Assembly: GCA_040255675.1 (NCBI GenBank)
Contig: JBDZVM010000019.1
Coordinates: 1-64,000, forward strand
DNA length: 64,000 nt
Source of the DNA: JBDZVM01 sp040255675
Lineage (GTDB): Bacteria > Actinomycetota > Actinomycetes > Acidothermales > Acidothermaceae
Reading direction: 5' to 3'
Below, one piece after another: positions 17,067-24,421 of this stretch. Made by a program: the position numbers and the translations under genes. The first letter of the stretch is position 1; each line of letters begins with the position of its first letter. The notes beneath the pieces are model-generated. The model made no database searches, was not told where the DNA came from, and saw only the letters and a program-made list of their open reading frames with translations.

Positions 17067-18086
17067 GTGCGCATTGCCGTCACGGGATCGATCGCGACTG
17101 ACCATCTGATGTTCTTCCCCGGCCGGTTCTCCGACCAGCTCATGCCCGACCAGCTCCACCGAGTGTCGCTGTCGTTCCTGGTCGACCGGCTGGAGCTTCG
17201 GCGCGGCGGCGTTGCCGCCAACATCTGCTTCGGCATGGCGACTCTCGGGCTTCGCCCGGTGCTCGTCGGCGCGGTCGGTGCGGACTTCGACGACTACCGG
17301 GCATGGCTCGAACGCAACGGCGTCGACACGTCGTCGGTGTACGTGTCGGCGATGTATCACACCGCGCGGTTCTTGTGCACGACCGACGTCGACCAAAACC
17401 AGGTGGCGTCGTTCTACGCCGGCGCGATGGCGGAGGCGCGCAACATCGATCTGCATCCGATCGCGCAACGCCTCGGCGGCCTCGATCTGGTGGTCGTGAG
17501 CCCGAACGATCCCGAGGCGATGGTGCGCCACACCGACGAATGCCGCGCGCGCGGATTTCGCTTCGTCGCCGACCCATCGCAACAACTCGCGAGAATGGAC
17601 GGCGCGGAGATCCGCCAACTCGTCGACGGCGCCGACCTGCTGTTCACCAACGACTACGAGAAAGCTCTGGTCGAATCGAAGACCGGCTGGACCGACGCCG
17701 AGGTGTTGAGCCGTGTTGGCGTCCGGGTCACCACACTTGGTGCCGACGGTGCCGTTGTCGAACGCGCGGGGGAGCAGCCCATCAAGGTCGGTGCCGTTCC
17801 GGAGAAGGCTCGCCTCGACCCGACTGGCGTCGGCGACGCTTTCCGCTCTGGATTTCTGGCCGGACTCGCCTGGGGCGTGTCACTGGAGCGATGCGCGCAG
17901 ATCGGCTCTCTGCTTGCCACGTACGCGCTCGAGACCGTCGGCACGCAGGAGTATCAGGTGAAACCGGCGGAGTTCCACGAGCGGTTCGCCTGCGAGTTCG
18001 GCGAAGCCGCGGCGTCCGAGATCGACCGCATTCTGCACGCTGGCGAGGGCGTCGACGACGGCGACGTGAGCACTCGTGACGCGTGA
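17067..18086 (+). CDS. adoK: Adenosine kinase-like PfkB-family carbohydrate kinase
   Basis: A 339-residue ribokinase-fold protein. It has the N-terminal GSIATDHLMFFPGRF, the double-glycine RRGGVAANICFGMA near residue 48, and the catalytic anion-hole signature DPTGVGDAFRSGF near residue 250. It matches mycobacterial adenosine kinase (Rv2202c), which phosphorylates adenosine to AMP, in sequence and position before ctaC. The GTG at 17067 has CAGGAG upstream. Confidence 0.85.
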   Translation: MRIAVTGSIATDHLMFFPGRFSDQLMPDQLHRVSLSFLVDRLELRRGGVAANICFGMATLGLRPVLVGAVGADFDDYRAWLERNGVDTSSVYVSAMYHTARFLCTTDVDQNQVASFYAGAMAEARNIDLHPIAQRLGGLDLVVVSPNDPEAMVRHTDECRARGFRFVADPSQQLARMDGAEIRQLVDGADLLFTNDYEKALVESKTGWTDAEVLSRVGVRVTTLGADGAVVERAGEQPIKVGAVPEKARLDPTGVGDAFRSGFLAGLAWGVSLERCAQIGSLLATYALETVGTQEYQVKPAEFHERFACEFGEAAASEIDRILHAGEGVDDGDVSTRDA

Positions 18087-18258
18087 CCACCGGAACTCCA
18101 CGACACCGCGCCACGCTGACCTGCCCTCTGCGTGAGCGGTGAAGTCGCCTGGAGTAGTGTCGTGGCGTCCCGTCATGGACGAGCGCTCCGCGGCTTGAAC
18201 AGCAGTTCGCGACGGCGGAATCGTCGTCCTTCGCAGCTTGCATCACGAAAGGCGAGAT

Positions 18259-19101
18259 GTGAGTTCGACTCGCACTGACCGGTCGTCGGGTGGGCCTATG
18301 CGCCAGCACAAGAGTTGGCGTCGGATCACGAGCAGGGCCGTGCTCGCCGTCCTACTGCTGGCGCTGACAGCGGGCTGTTCTGAAAAAGACATCCCGAACT
18401 TCGCGATGCCTGATCCGATCACCAAGCAGGGTCACATCATCTTGAACCTGTGGAAGGGCAGCTGGGTCGCCGCCTGGTTCGTCGGCGCGCTCGTGTGGGG
18501 GCTCATCATCTGGTGCGTTATCGCGTACCGGAAGCGCAGCGAGGACGCTGTCCCGCCGCAGCTCACCTACAACTTCCCGATCGAGATTCTTTACACCGTC
18601 GTCCCTGTCATCTTCGTGGCCATCCTCTTCTACTTCACCGCGCGCGACGAAAACGAGATCAACAAGCTCACGCCCAACCCCGACGTCACGGTCGAAGTCG
18701 TCGGCTTTCAGTGGGACTGGCAGTTCAACTATCTGAGCAGCGCCGACGAGAGCAAGGCTCGAACCATCGCCCAGGTCACCGGCGACGCCGCGCACAACAA
18801 CCCCGCGACGCTCGAGCTGCCAGCGGGCGAGACGATCCGTTTCAAACTCGTTTCACCCGACGTCATCCACGCGTTTTGGGTGCCGTCGTTCTTGTTCAAG
18901 CGTGACGTGATTCCGGGTCGTACGAACCAGTTCGAGGTGACGATCGACGAGTCGAAAGTGGGGCATACGTACATCGGCCGATGCACCGAGCTGTGCGGCC
19001 TCAACCACGACCAAATGATCTTCTTCTTGAAGGTCGTCGATAAGGCGACCTACGAGAAAGACCTGCAGCAGCAGTTCAAACCCGTCGGGAGTTCGTCGTG
19101 A
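18259..19101 (+). CDS. ctaC: Cytochrome c oxidase subunit II
   Basis: A 280-residue lipoprotein subunit. The signal sequence ends in the lipobox LTAGC, two membrane helices follow (about residues 65-120), and an external cupredoxin domain carries the CuA centre as CTELCGLNHDQM near residue 245. QWDWQF is the aromatic electron-entry region. It passes electrons from the bcc complex to CtaD. The GTG at 18259 has GAAAGG upstream; an in-frame ATG at 18298 is an alternative. It overlaps ctaD by four bases. Confidence 0.93.
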   Translation: MSSTRTDRSSGGPMRQHKSWRRITSRAVLAVLLLALTAGCSEKDIPNFAMPDPITKQGHIILNLWKGSWVAAWFVGALVWGLIIWCVIAYRKRSEDAVPPQLTYNFPIEILYTVVPVIFVAILFYFTARDENEINKLTPNPDVTVEVVGFQWDWQFNYLSSADESKARTIAQVTGDAAHNNPATLELPAGETIRFKLVSPDVIHAFWVPSFLFKRDVIPGRTNQFEVTIDESKVGHTYIGRCTELCGLNHDQMIFFLKVVDKATYEKDLQQQFKPVGSSS

Positions 19102-20789
19102 GCGCAGCAACCTATGTGCAACCGATCGCCCGCCCTCGTCCGAAGCGCGGGTCGGCGCTGGCAAACTGGCTGACCACCACCGATCACAAGCTGATCGGCC
19201 AGCTTTACCTCACGACGTCGTTCGCTTTCTTCCTCATCGGCGGCATCATGGCGCTGCTGATGCGCACCGAACTCGCGCGGCCCGGTCATCAGCTGCTGAC
19301 CAACGACGAGTTCAACCAGCTTTTCACCATGCACGGCGTGACGATGCTGCTGCTGTTCGCCACGCCGCTTTTCATCGGTTTCGCGAACGTCATCGTGCCG
19401 CTGCAGATCGGTTCGCCGGACGTCGCCTTTCCGCGGCTGAACATCTTCAGTTACTACTTGTTCTTGTTCGGCGGCATCATCACGTTGAGCGGTTTCGTCA
19501 CGCCTGATGGCGCGGCCGGTTTCGGCTGGTACGCATACGCGCCGTTGTCGAACGCGCAGTACTCGCCTGGTGTCGGCGGCGATCTGTTCATCATGGGCCT
19601 GGTGATTTCCGGGCTCGGCACGATTCTCGGCGCCGTGAACTTCGTGACTACGATCATGGTGATGCGCGCTCCCGGCATGACCATGTTCCGTATGCCGATC
19701 TTCACCTGGAACATCCTGCTCACGAGCCTGCTCGTTCTGCTCGCGTTCCCGGTGTTGGCGGCGGCGCTTTTGATGCTCGAGGCCGACCGCAAGCTCGGCG
19801 CGCACATTTTCGACGCGGCCAACGGTGGAGCTGTGCTCTGGCAACACCTGTTCTGGTTCTTCGGCCACCCTGAGGTCTATATCGTCGCGATCCCGTTCTT
19901 CGGGATCGTCACCGAGATTCTTCCGGTTTTTTCGCGCAAGCCGGTGTTCGGCTACAAGGGCCTGGTGTTCGCGACGATTTCGATTTCCGGCCTCTCGATG
20001 ACCGTGTGGGCGCACCACATGTTCTCGACGGGTGCGGTGCTCTTGCCGTTCTTCTCACTCATGACGTTCCTGATTGCGGTGCCGACCGGTGTGAAGTTCT
20101 TCAACTGGATCGGCACTATGTGGCGGGGCCAGCTCACCTTCGACACGCCAATGTTGTGGGCGTTGGGCTTTCTCACTACTTTCTTGTTCGGCGGTTTGAC
20201 CGGCGTCATCTTGGCGTCGCCGCCGCTCGACTGGCACGTCACCGACACGTATTTCGTCGTCGCGCACTTCCACTACGTGCTGTTCGGCACGGTGGTGTTC
20301 TCGATGTTCGGCGGCTTCTACTTCTGGTGGCCGAAGATGACCGGCAAGATGCTCGACGAGCGTCTTGGCAAGGTGCATTTCTGGACGCTATTTGTCGGCT
20401 TCCACACGACCTTTTTGGTGCAGCACTGGCTCGGCGTCGAAGGTATGCCGCGTCGAATCGCCGACTACCGTGTCGCCGACGGGTTCACCACACTCAACAC
20501 GGTGTCGACGATCGGCGCCTACATCCTCGGGTTGTCGATGATTCCGTTCGCGATGAACGTCTGGAAGACCTGGCGGCGGGCACCGCTCGTCGGGGTCGAC
20601 GACCCGTGGGGTTGGGGTGCGTCGCTCGAATGGGCGACCTCATGCCCACCGCCACGCCACAACTTCACGCGCCTGCCGCGGATCCGTTCCGAACGGCCGG
20701 CGTTCGACCTGCACCACCCCGACATCGTCGGCCGGCCGCGAGTACCAGTCAGTGCTGGCTCTAGTAGCGGAGGAAACGACGTCCGATGA
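19098..20789 (+). CDS. ctaD: Cytochrome c oxidase subunit I (aa3)
   Basis: A 563-residue heme-copper oxidase subunit with twelve hydrophobic segments. It opens WLTTTDHKLIGQLY; the CuB-binding His with the cross-linked Tyr lies in WFFGHPEVYIV (about residue 255), and the CuB His pair region is WAHHMFSTG. VAHFHYVLFG carries the heme a and a3 ligands. It reduces oxygen and pumps protons. GTG start overlapping the ctaC stop. Confidence 0.96.
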   Translation: MSAATYVQPIARPRPKRGSALANWLTTTDHKLIGQLYLTTSFAFFLIGGIMALLMRTELARPGHQLLTNDEFNQLFTMHGVTMLLLFATPLFIGFANVIVPLQIGSPDVAFPRLNIFSYYLFLFGGIITLSGFVTPDGAAGFGWYAYAPLSNAQYSPGVGGDLFIMGLVISGLGTILGAVNFVTTIMVMRAPGMTMFRMPIFTWNILLTSLLVLLAFPVLAAALLMLEADRKLGAHIFDAANGGAVLWQHLFWFFGHPEVYIVAIPFFGIVTEILPVFSRKPVFGYKGLVFATISISGLSMTVWAHHMFSTGAVLLPFFSLMTFLIAVPTGVKFFNWIGTMWRGQLTFDTPMLWALGFLTTFLFGGLTGVILASPPLDWHVTDTYFVVAHFHYVLFGTVVFSMFGGFYFWWPKMTGKMLDERLGKVHFWTLFVGFHTTFLVQHWLGVEGMPRRIADYRVADGFTTLNTVSTIGAYILGLSMIPFAMNVWKTWRRAPLVGVDDPWGWGASLEWATSCPPPRHNFTRLPRIRSERPAFDLHHPDIVGRPRVPVSAGSSSGGNDVR

Positions 20790-21181
20790 AGGTCGAAGGT
20801 TTGCTCTTTGCCGGAGTCGCGATCTTCTTCGCCGGAATCGACGTCGTCTACTGGTACACCTCGCACGACCCCACAGGCACAACCGCGCTTGCCCTTGCCG
20901 TGGCTCTCGGCTTCCTAGTCGGCTTTTATCTGTTCGTCACCGGCCGCCGTACCGGCGTGCGGCCAGAAGACCGTCCTGACGCCGACATCTCCGAGAGCGC
21001 CGGGGAGTATGGCTTTTTTAGCCCGCACAGCTGGTGGCCGCTGTTCACCGCCGGAGCCATCGGCATCGTCGCGGTCGGTGTCTGCTTCGCGTGGTGGCTG
21101 ATGATTATCGGCCTGATGTGCGTTGTCGTCACGGCTTTGGGCTTCGTACTCGAGTACTACCGCGGCGTGCACACTCCCTGA
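20786..21181 (+). CDS. ctaF: Cytochrome c oxidase subunit IV (actinobacterial)
   Basis: A 131-residue membrane protein with four hydrophobic segments, typical of actinobacterial CtaF, a small structural subunit of the aa3 oxidase. It starts MKVEGLLFAGVAIFFAGIDV and overlaps ctaD by four bases, ending the ctaCDF operon. The 14-bp palindrome at 21208 follows 26 bases after its stop. Confidence 0.9.
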   Translation: MKVEGLLFAGVAIFFAGIDVVYWYTSHDPTGTTALALAVALGFLVGFYLFVTGRRTGVRPEDRPDADISESAGEYGFFSPHSWWPLFTAGAIGIVAVGVCFAWWLMIIGLMCVVVTALGFVLEYYRGVHTP

Positions 21182-21207
21182 CCGAAGCGGCCCATACCTC
21201 GCCTGCG

Positions 21208-21221
21208 CGTTCAGCTGAACG
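21208..21221. repeat. Perfect 14-bp palindrome CGTTCAGCTGAACG
   Basis: It lies exactly where the intact part of the aminoglycoside-phosphotransferase-like ORF begins. Identical copies flank the 3' end of that gene (21962) and of its decayed duplicate (24265). It marks likely recombination boundaries. Confidence 0.85.
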
Positions 21222-21958
21222 TGTCTTTGGGCGTGTCGCAGGTGAGTGAGCAGTGGCGTAAGCATCCTCGTGACGACAAATACCGCAGGCGCGAAGTCGC
21301 GGCGTTGCGGCTGCTCGGCCCGGCGTGCGTGCGACTGCTCGACGTCGAAGACGGTGTGCTCGTGCTCGAACGAGTCACACCCGGCACGACTGCGGCACAG
21401 TTACCGGACGACGAGGCGACGCGACTGATTGCACGAACTCTGCTCGACCTATGGGTCGTTCCGCTCGCCGATGCCGCCGTCGATCTCCCGTCGGTTGAGC
21501 GCGAGTGTGCTGCTCTGCACGACCCCGTCGCGGTCACCCCGCTCCCCACACGGCTGGTCGAAGCTGCACGATCGACATTGCGTGAGCTGTTGGCAAGCTC
21601 CGACGAGTGCTTCGTGCTGCACGGCGACCTGCACCACGACAACCTGCTCTGGTCGGACGAGCGACGCGCCTGGATCGCGATTGATCCGCACGGTGTGGTC
21701 GGCGACCGCGGCTACGACGTCGGGCCGCTTCTCATTAACCCTTGGCGTATGCATGATCCCTGGCGTCGCGATCCAGTAGAAAAGCTCGCGCACCGCCGCG
21801 ACGTATTGCATGAAGTACTGGGCTTCGACCGGAAACGTCTTGCCGCGTGGGGCTTCGTGCGAGCAGTGCTTGCCGAGGCGTGGAACGTGCACGACATTGG
21901 ACATATCGACGGCGGGCCGTTGCGGGTCGCCGAAGCGCTGCTCACGAAGTACGCATAG
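21221..21958 (+). CDS. N-terminally truncated aminoglycoside/hydroxyurea-type phosphotransferase
   Basis: The readable protein is 245 residues and resembles the APH(6)/hydroxyurea kinase family, which phosphorylates streptomycin-like hydroxyls. The catalytic loop FVLHGDLHHDNLLW (about residues 127-140) and the metal Asp in AIDPHGVVGDRGYD are intact. The nucleotide-binding N-lobe with its conserved Lys is missing: the frame opens right after the ctaF stop and runs through a palindrome. The GTG at 21221 is only a nominal start. It is probably a decaying or non-functional gene. A second, worse decayed copy of its 3' end is at 24139-24260. Confidence 0.65.
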   Translation: MSLGVSQVSEQWRKHPRDDKYRRREVAALRLLGPACVRLLDVEDGVLVLERVTPGTTAAQLPDDEATRLIARTLLDLWVVPLADAAVDLPSVERECAALHDPVAVTPLPTRLVEAARSTLRELLASSDECFVLHGDLHHDNLLWSDERRAWIAIDPHGVVGDRGYDVGPLLINPWRMHDPWRRDPVEKLAHRRDVLHEVLGFDRKRLAAWGFVRAVLAEAWNVHDIGHIDGGPLRVAEALLTKYA

Positions 21959-21961
21959 CGA

Positions 21962-21975
21962 CGTTCAGCTGAACG
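21962..21975. repeat. Perfect 14-bp palindrome CGTTCAGCTGAACG
   Basis: Three bases after the stop of the truncated phosphotransferase gene. The same gene-end plus palindrome arrangement recurs at 24260-24278. Confidence 0.85.
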
Positions 21976-22559
21976 CGAGTTCCTAGGGGTCGCCAAGCAT
22001 GTCGGCTCGACGCGTAGCGAGGCCGAGCCGAGCGTCTTGCTGCACAAGGCTCGCGCCCTGCGAGGACTCCGCGTAGGGTGTCGTCGACCTCTGAAACCGG
22101 GGCCGTGTGGCTCGTCTACCTCGCTGACGGTGTTGCCGGCGTATTCGGTTAGTAGTTTCGGCAGTCGCGGATCGGTCAGCGAACGTGGTGGCGAAGGCGT
22201 TCGGGGCCTCTTCCAGCGTGTGACCCCGTGCCCCGATCAGCACAACGCTAGTCGTTGCCGCGTGCGCACTCGTCCGATTCCGGCGGGTGCGGAGCTGGTG
22301 TCGGGCGTGGGCCGGCAGGTGAATGCGCGGTCCATCAGCCTGGCGAGTTCAGCCTCGACTTCGAAGGCGGAACGCCATCGGTTAATGATCGACTTTACGA
22401 TCCTGGACGCGGGGCACGGCGGCGAAAACCCGTTCGCGCGGCCCGATTTTCCCGATGCGGCAATCGTATCGCGTGCCGAGATTCCTCTGTTCGCGCTCTT
22501 GAATTTCTTTGAGCAGCGTAGTTGACTCTGGAAAAGACGTCCTTGGGGAGGCAGATGCG
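21976..22559. other. Intergenic stretch without recognisable gene
   Basis: About 580 bases with only short overlapping frames on both strands and none with a good ribosome-binding site or recognisable family. It may be decayed coding sequence. A GGGGAGG ribosome-binding site at 22546-22552 belongs to the next gene. Confidence 0.5.
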
Positions 22560-23357
22560 GTGATTTCAAGGCATGCACCCCAAATTTGCGCTCGGCGCAT
22601 CCTCCTTATTGCTGCGCTACTTTGCGTAGGGCTGTCGGGGGCCGGCACGTCCGCGAGCGCGACGACCTACTACCCGGATAACCCTCAGATCGGTACGGCG
22701 AGTACGGATTCCACTGACACGTACGCAACAGGCGTTGAAGCGTTCCTGGGGCATTATCCGACCCCGCAATCGATTCCAGATATCGACAATACAGCGTTGG
22801 CCTGGTGGGTCGGCGTCGACCTTGCCGACGGTACTTTCCTGCAGGCTGGTTTGGTCACAGGGAGTGGTTGGGGATGCGATAGCAATTATGGCGTGTTCGT
22901 CTACGTCATCCGCCCCGACAACTCGAACCCCGTCCACTGGGGCGGCCAGACTGACGGTACTTGCGGCACATACATTACGACATACGGCCAGTTTCTGATT
23001 CAGTCATTCCTCGTTCAGGATGAAGGCGGGTACCAACTCGTTGATTGGAAGTTCTCTACGCCGTTCAACGGTTATGGCAACGGCCAGGTGTTTGAAACTA
23101 TATCCTCTACCACGGGTTCTCATAAGCCGGGGGTTGTTATGGAGCTAACGACGCTTACTGGTACCGCTGACCTCGCAGATCAGATGGGCCCTGCCGGTGC
23201 GTATCCCGCAACGTTGACTCAGCATGGATACGGTAACCCCTATGCCGACACGCTTGCGGCCGCCGCCTATGTAAATCACACAACAGACTGCCCACCATCT
23301 ACAGTTGCTGGTGAGGATCAAGATACAATCCAGGCTATCCAAATCGGGCTGGCGTAG
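22560..23357 (+). CDS. Orphan exported protein, unknown family
   Basis: A 265-residue protein from the GTG at 22560, chosen because GGGGAGG lies eight bases before it (a TTG at 22509 would add 17 residues). The signal peptide covers about residues 1-36 and ends ASATTYYPDN. The mature part is rich in Gly, Thr, Tyr and Trp (GLVTGSGWGCDSNYGVFVYV), contains paired cysteines and looks like a beta-rich extracellular domain. It is less GC-rich than its neighbours and lies in the scarred island between ctaF and qcrB. I do not recognise it. Confidence 0.65.
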   Translation: MISRHAPQICARRILLIAALLCVGLSGAGTSASATTYYPDNPQIGTASTDSTDTYATGVEAFLGHYPTPQSIPDIDNTALAWWVGVDLADGTFLQAGLVTGSGWGCDSNYGVFVYVIRPDNSNPVHWGGQTDGTCGTYITTYGQFLIQSFLVQDEGGYQLVDWKFSTPFNGYGNGQVFETISSTTGSHKPGVVMELTTLTGTADLADQMGPAGAYPATLTQHGYGNPYADTLAAAAYVNHTTDCPPSTVAGEDQDTIQAIQIGLA

Positions 23358-23412
23358 GTTCGCAGGCTTATTTTGGCTACCCTTGCGTTTCGAATGGGAC
23401 ACCGCTGTGGCC

Positions 23413-24024
23413 ATGAAATTGCGGCTCGCACTAGGAATAGTGAGTGCGGCGACTGTCATCGTGGCCACTCTTGGTGCTTGCGATTCACGCCCACAGGCTA
23501 CGGGGAGCGGTGCGACATTCAGGCAACCAGTGCCAATTCCAACCGCCCCGTCGTGCAGAACGCCTACCACCGCGGATATGTCCGCACTTCTTGCCGACAC
23601 AGACATAATCGTCGAAGGAACTATCCAGAGTAACGCCAAAACGTTGACGAAGGTTCTGGGCACGGGTACACACGAGGTTACGCTTGGCGCAACGCCGATT
23701 ACGGGAGTAAAGGTGCTTGCGACCGAGCCGGGTACTACATATCCGACACCTACCGCGATCTACGGCGTAGGCTTCAATTGGTATCACGTTCTTACGCCTG
23801 GCCGATATATCTTCTTTCTTCTGGCAGACGGCAGACCAGTTATGGGTCTGTACGGAATATTCAATATTTCAGGCTCTGTCGCGACCCGACGGTGCCCGAA
23901 CTATCAAAGTCCGGGCGCGTTCGTCTCTGCGACCGGCGCTCCACTTTCAGTCGCGGGTTTCGAGTCTCGAATACCGCGCACTTTACAGCCACACCTGCCT
24001 CCGACGCCGAAAACAGCGCATTGA
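23413..24024 (+). CDS. Putative lipoprotein, unknown family
   Basis: A 203-residue protein with a lipoprotein signal MKLRLALGIVSAATVIVAT ending in the lipobox LGAC. The mature part (LADTDIIVEGTIQSNAKTLT..) resembles a small beta-rich extracytoplasmic domain; no named family recognised. The start at ATG 23413 is set by the signal peptide; a GTG six bases earlier is possible. It follows the exported orphan gene by 55 bases and shares its lower GC. Confidence 0.6.
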   Translation: MKLRLALGIVSAATVIVATLGACDSRPQATGSGATFRQPVPIPTAPSCRTPTTADMSALLADTDIIVEGTIQSNAKTLTKVLGTGTHEVTLGATPITGVKVLATEPGTTYPTPTAIYGVGFNWYHVLTPGRYIFFLLADGRPVMGLYGIFNISGSVATRRCPNYQSPGAFVSATGAPLSVAGFESRIPRTLQPHLPPTPKTAH

Positions 24025-24138
24025 CACCCGGATTCGTATGGATTAACTCAGGTGAGGTCCGCAATGTGTGGATGGTGCCCTGGGTAGTCGTGGCTCCAGG
24101 GCGACGCTCTCAGGTGTCGCCCTTGGAGGCAGACGCCG

Positions 24139-24260
24139 TCGTCTTGTCGCGTGGGCCTCGTGTGAGCCGTGCTCGCCGAGGCGTGGAGCGCGCAAGCCAC
24201 CCGGCATATCGACGGCGGGCCTTTGCGGGTCGCCGAGGTGGTGCTCGCGCAGTATGCGTA
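24139..24260 (+). pseudogene. Decayed duplicate of the phosphotransferase 3' end
   Basis: The bases align with 21838-21958, the last 40 codons of the truncated phosphotransferase: AVLAEAW.., then HIDGGPLRVAE near-identically, then the stop. A TGA replaces an Arg codon (CGA) just before AVLAEAW. The 5' part is beyond recognition. The copy is followed by the same spacer and palindrome as the better copy. Confidence 0.88.
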
Positions 24261-24264
24261 GTGA

Positions 24265-24278
24265 CGTTCAGCTGAACG
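24265..24278. repeat. Perfect 14-bp palindrome CGTTCAGCTGAACG
   Basis: Follows the decayed phosphotransferase end with nearly the same spacing as at 21962, so it is part of the duplicated segment. Confidence 0.85.
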
Positions 24279-24291
24279 CGGTTCCGTGCGC

Positions 24292-24353
24292 GTCAAGTCG
24301 TCAATTTTGGGGCACTTTCGTTGCCATAGCCGCCCTGAGATTGACGACTCGAC
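24292..24353. repeat. 14-bp inverted repeat with 34-base loop
   Basis: GTCAAGTCGTCAAT at 24292-24305 pairs with ATTGACGACTCGAC at 24340-24353 (one mismatch). It lies between the decayed gene end and the qcrB stop. It may be a transcript-end hairpin for qcrB or the scar of a mobile element; there is no U-tract. Confidence 0.55.
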
Positions 24354-24421
24354 GGGTGTGATCGGAGCCGACGTCTCACGGGGTCATCGAGAAGAAGCTT
24401 TGGCCAAGAGAGAACCGGTAG

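Noticed and set aside
21983..22578. Small minus-strand frames in the island
   Set aside because: No ribosome-binding sites and no recognisable family; treated as decayed or non-coding.
21208..24278. Palindrome as a LexA/SOS box
   Set aside because: The actinobacterial SOS box has GAAC outside and GTTC after the spacer; here the order is reversed (GTTC..GAAC).
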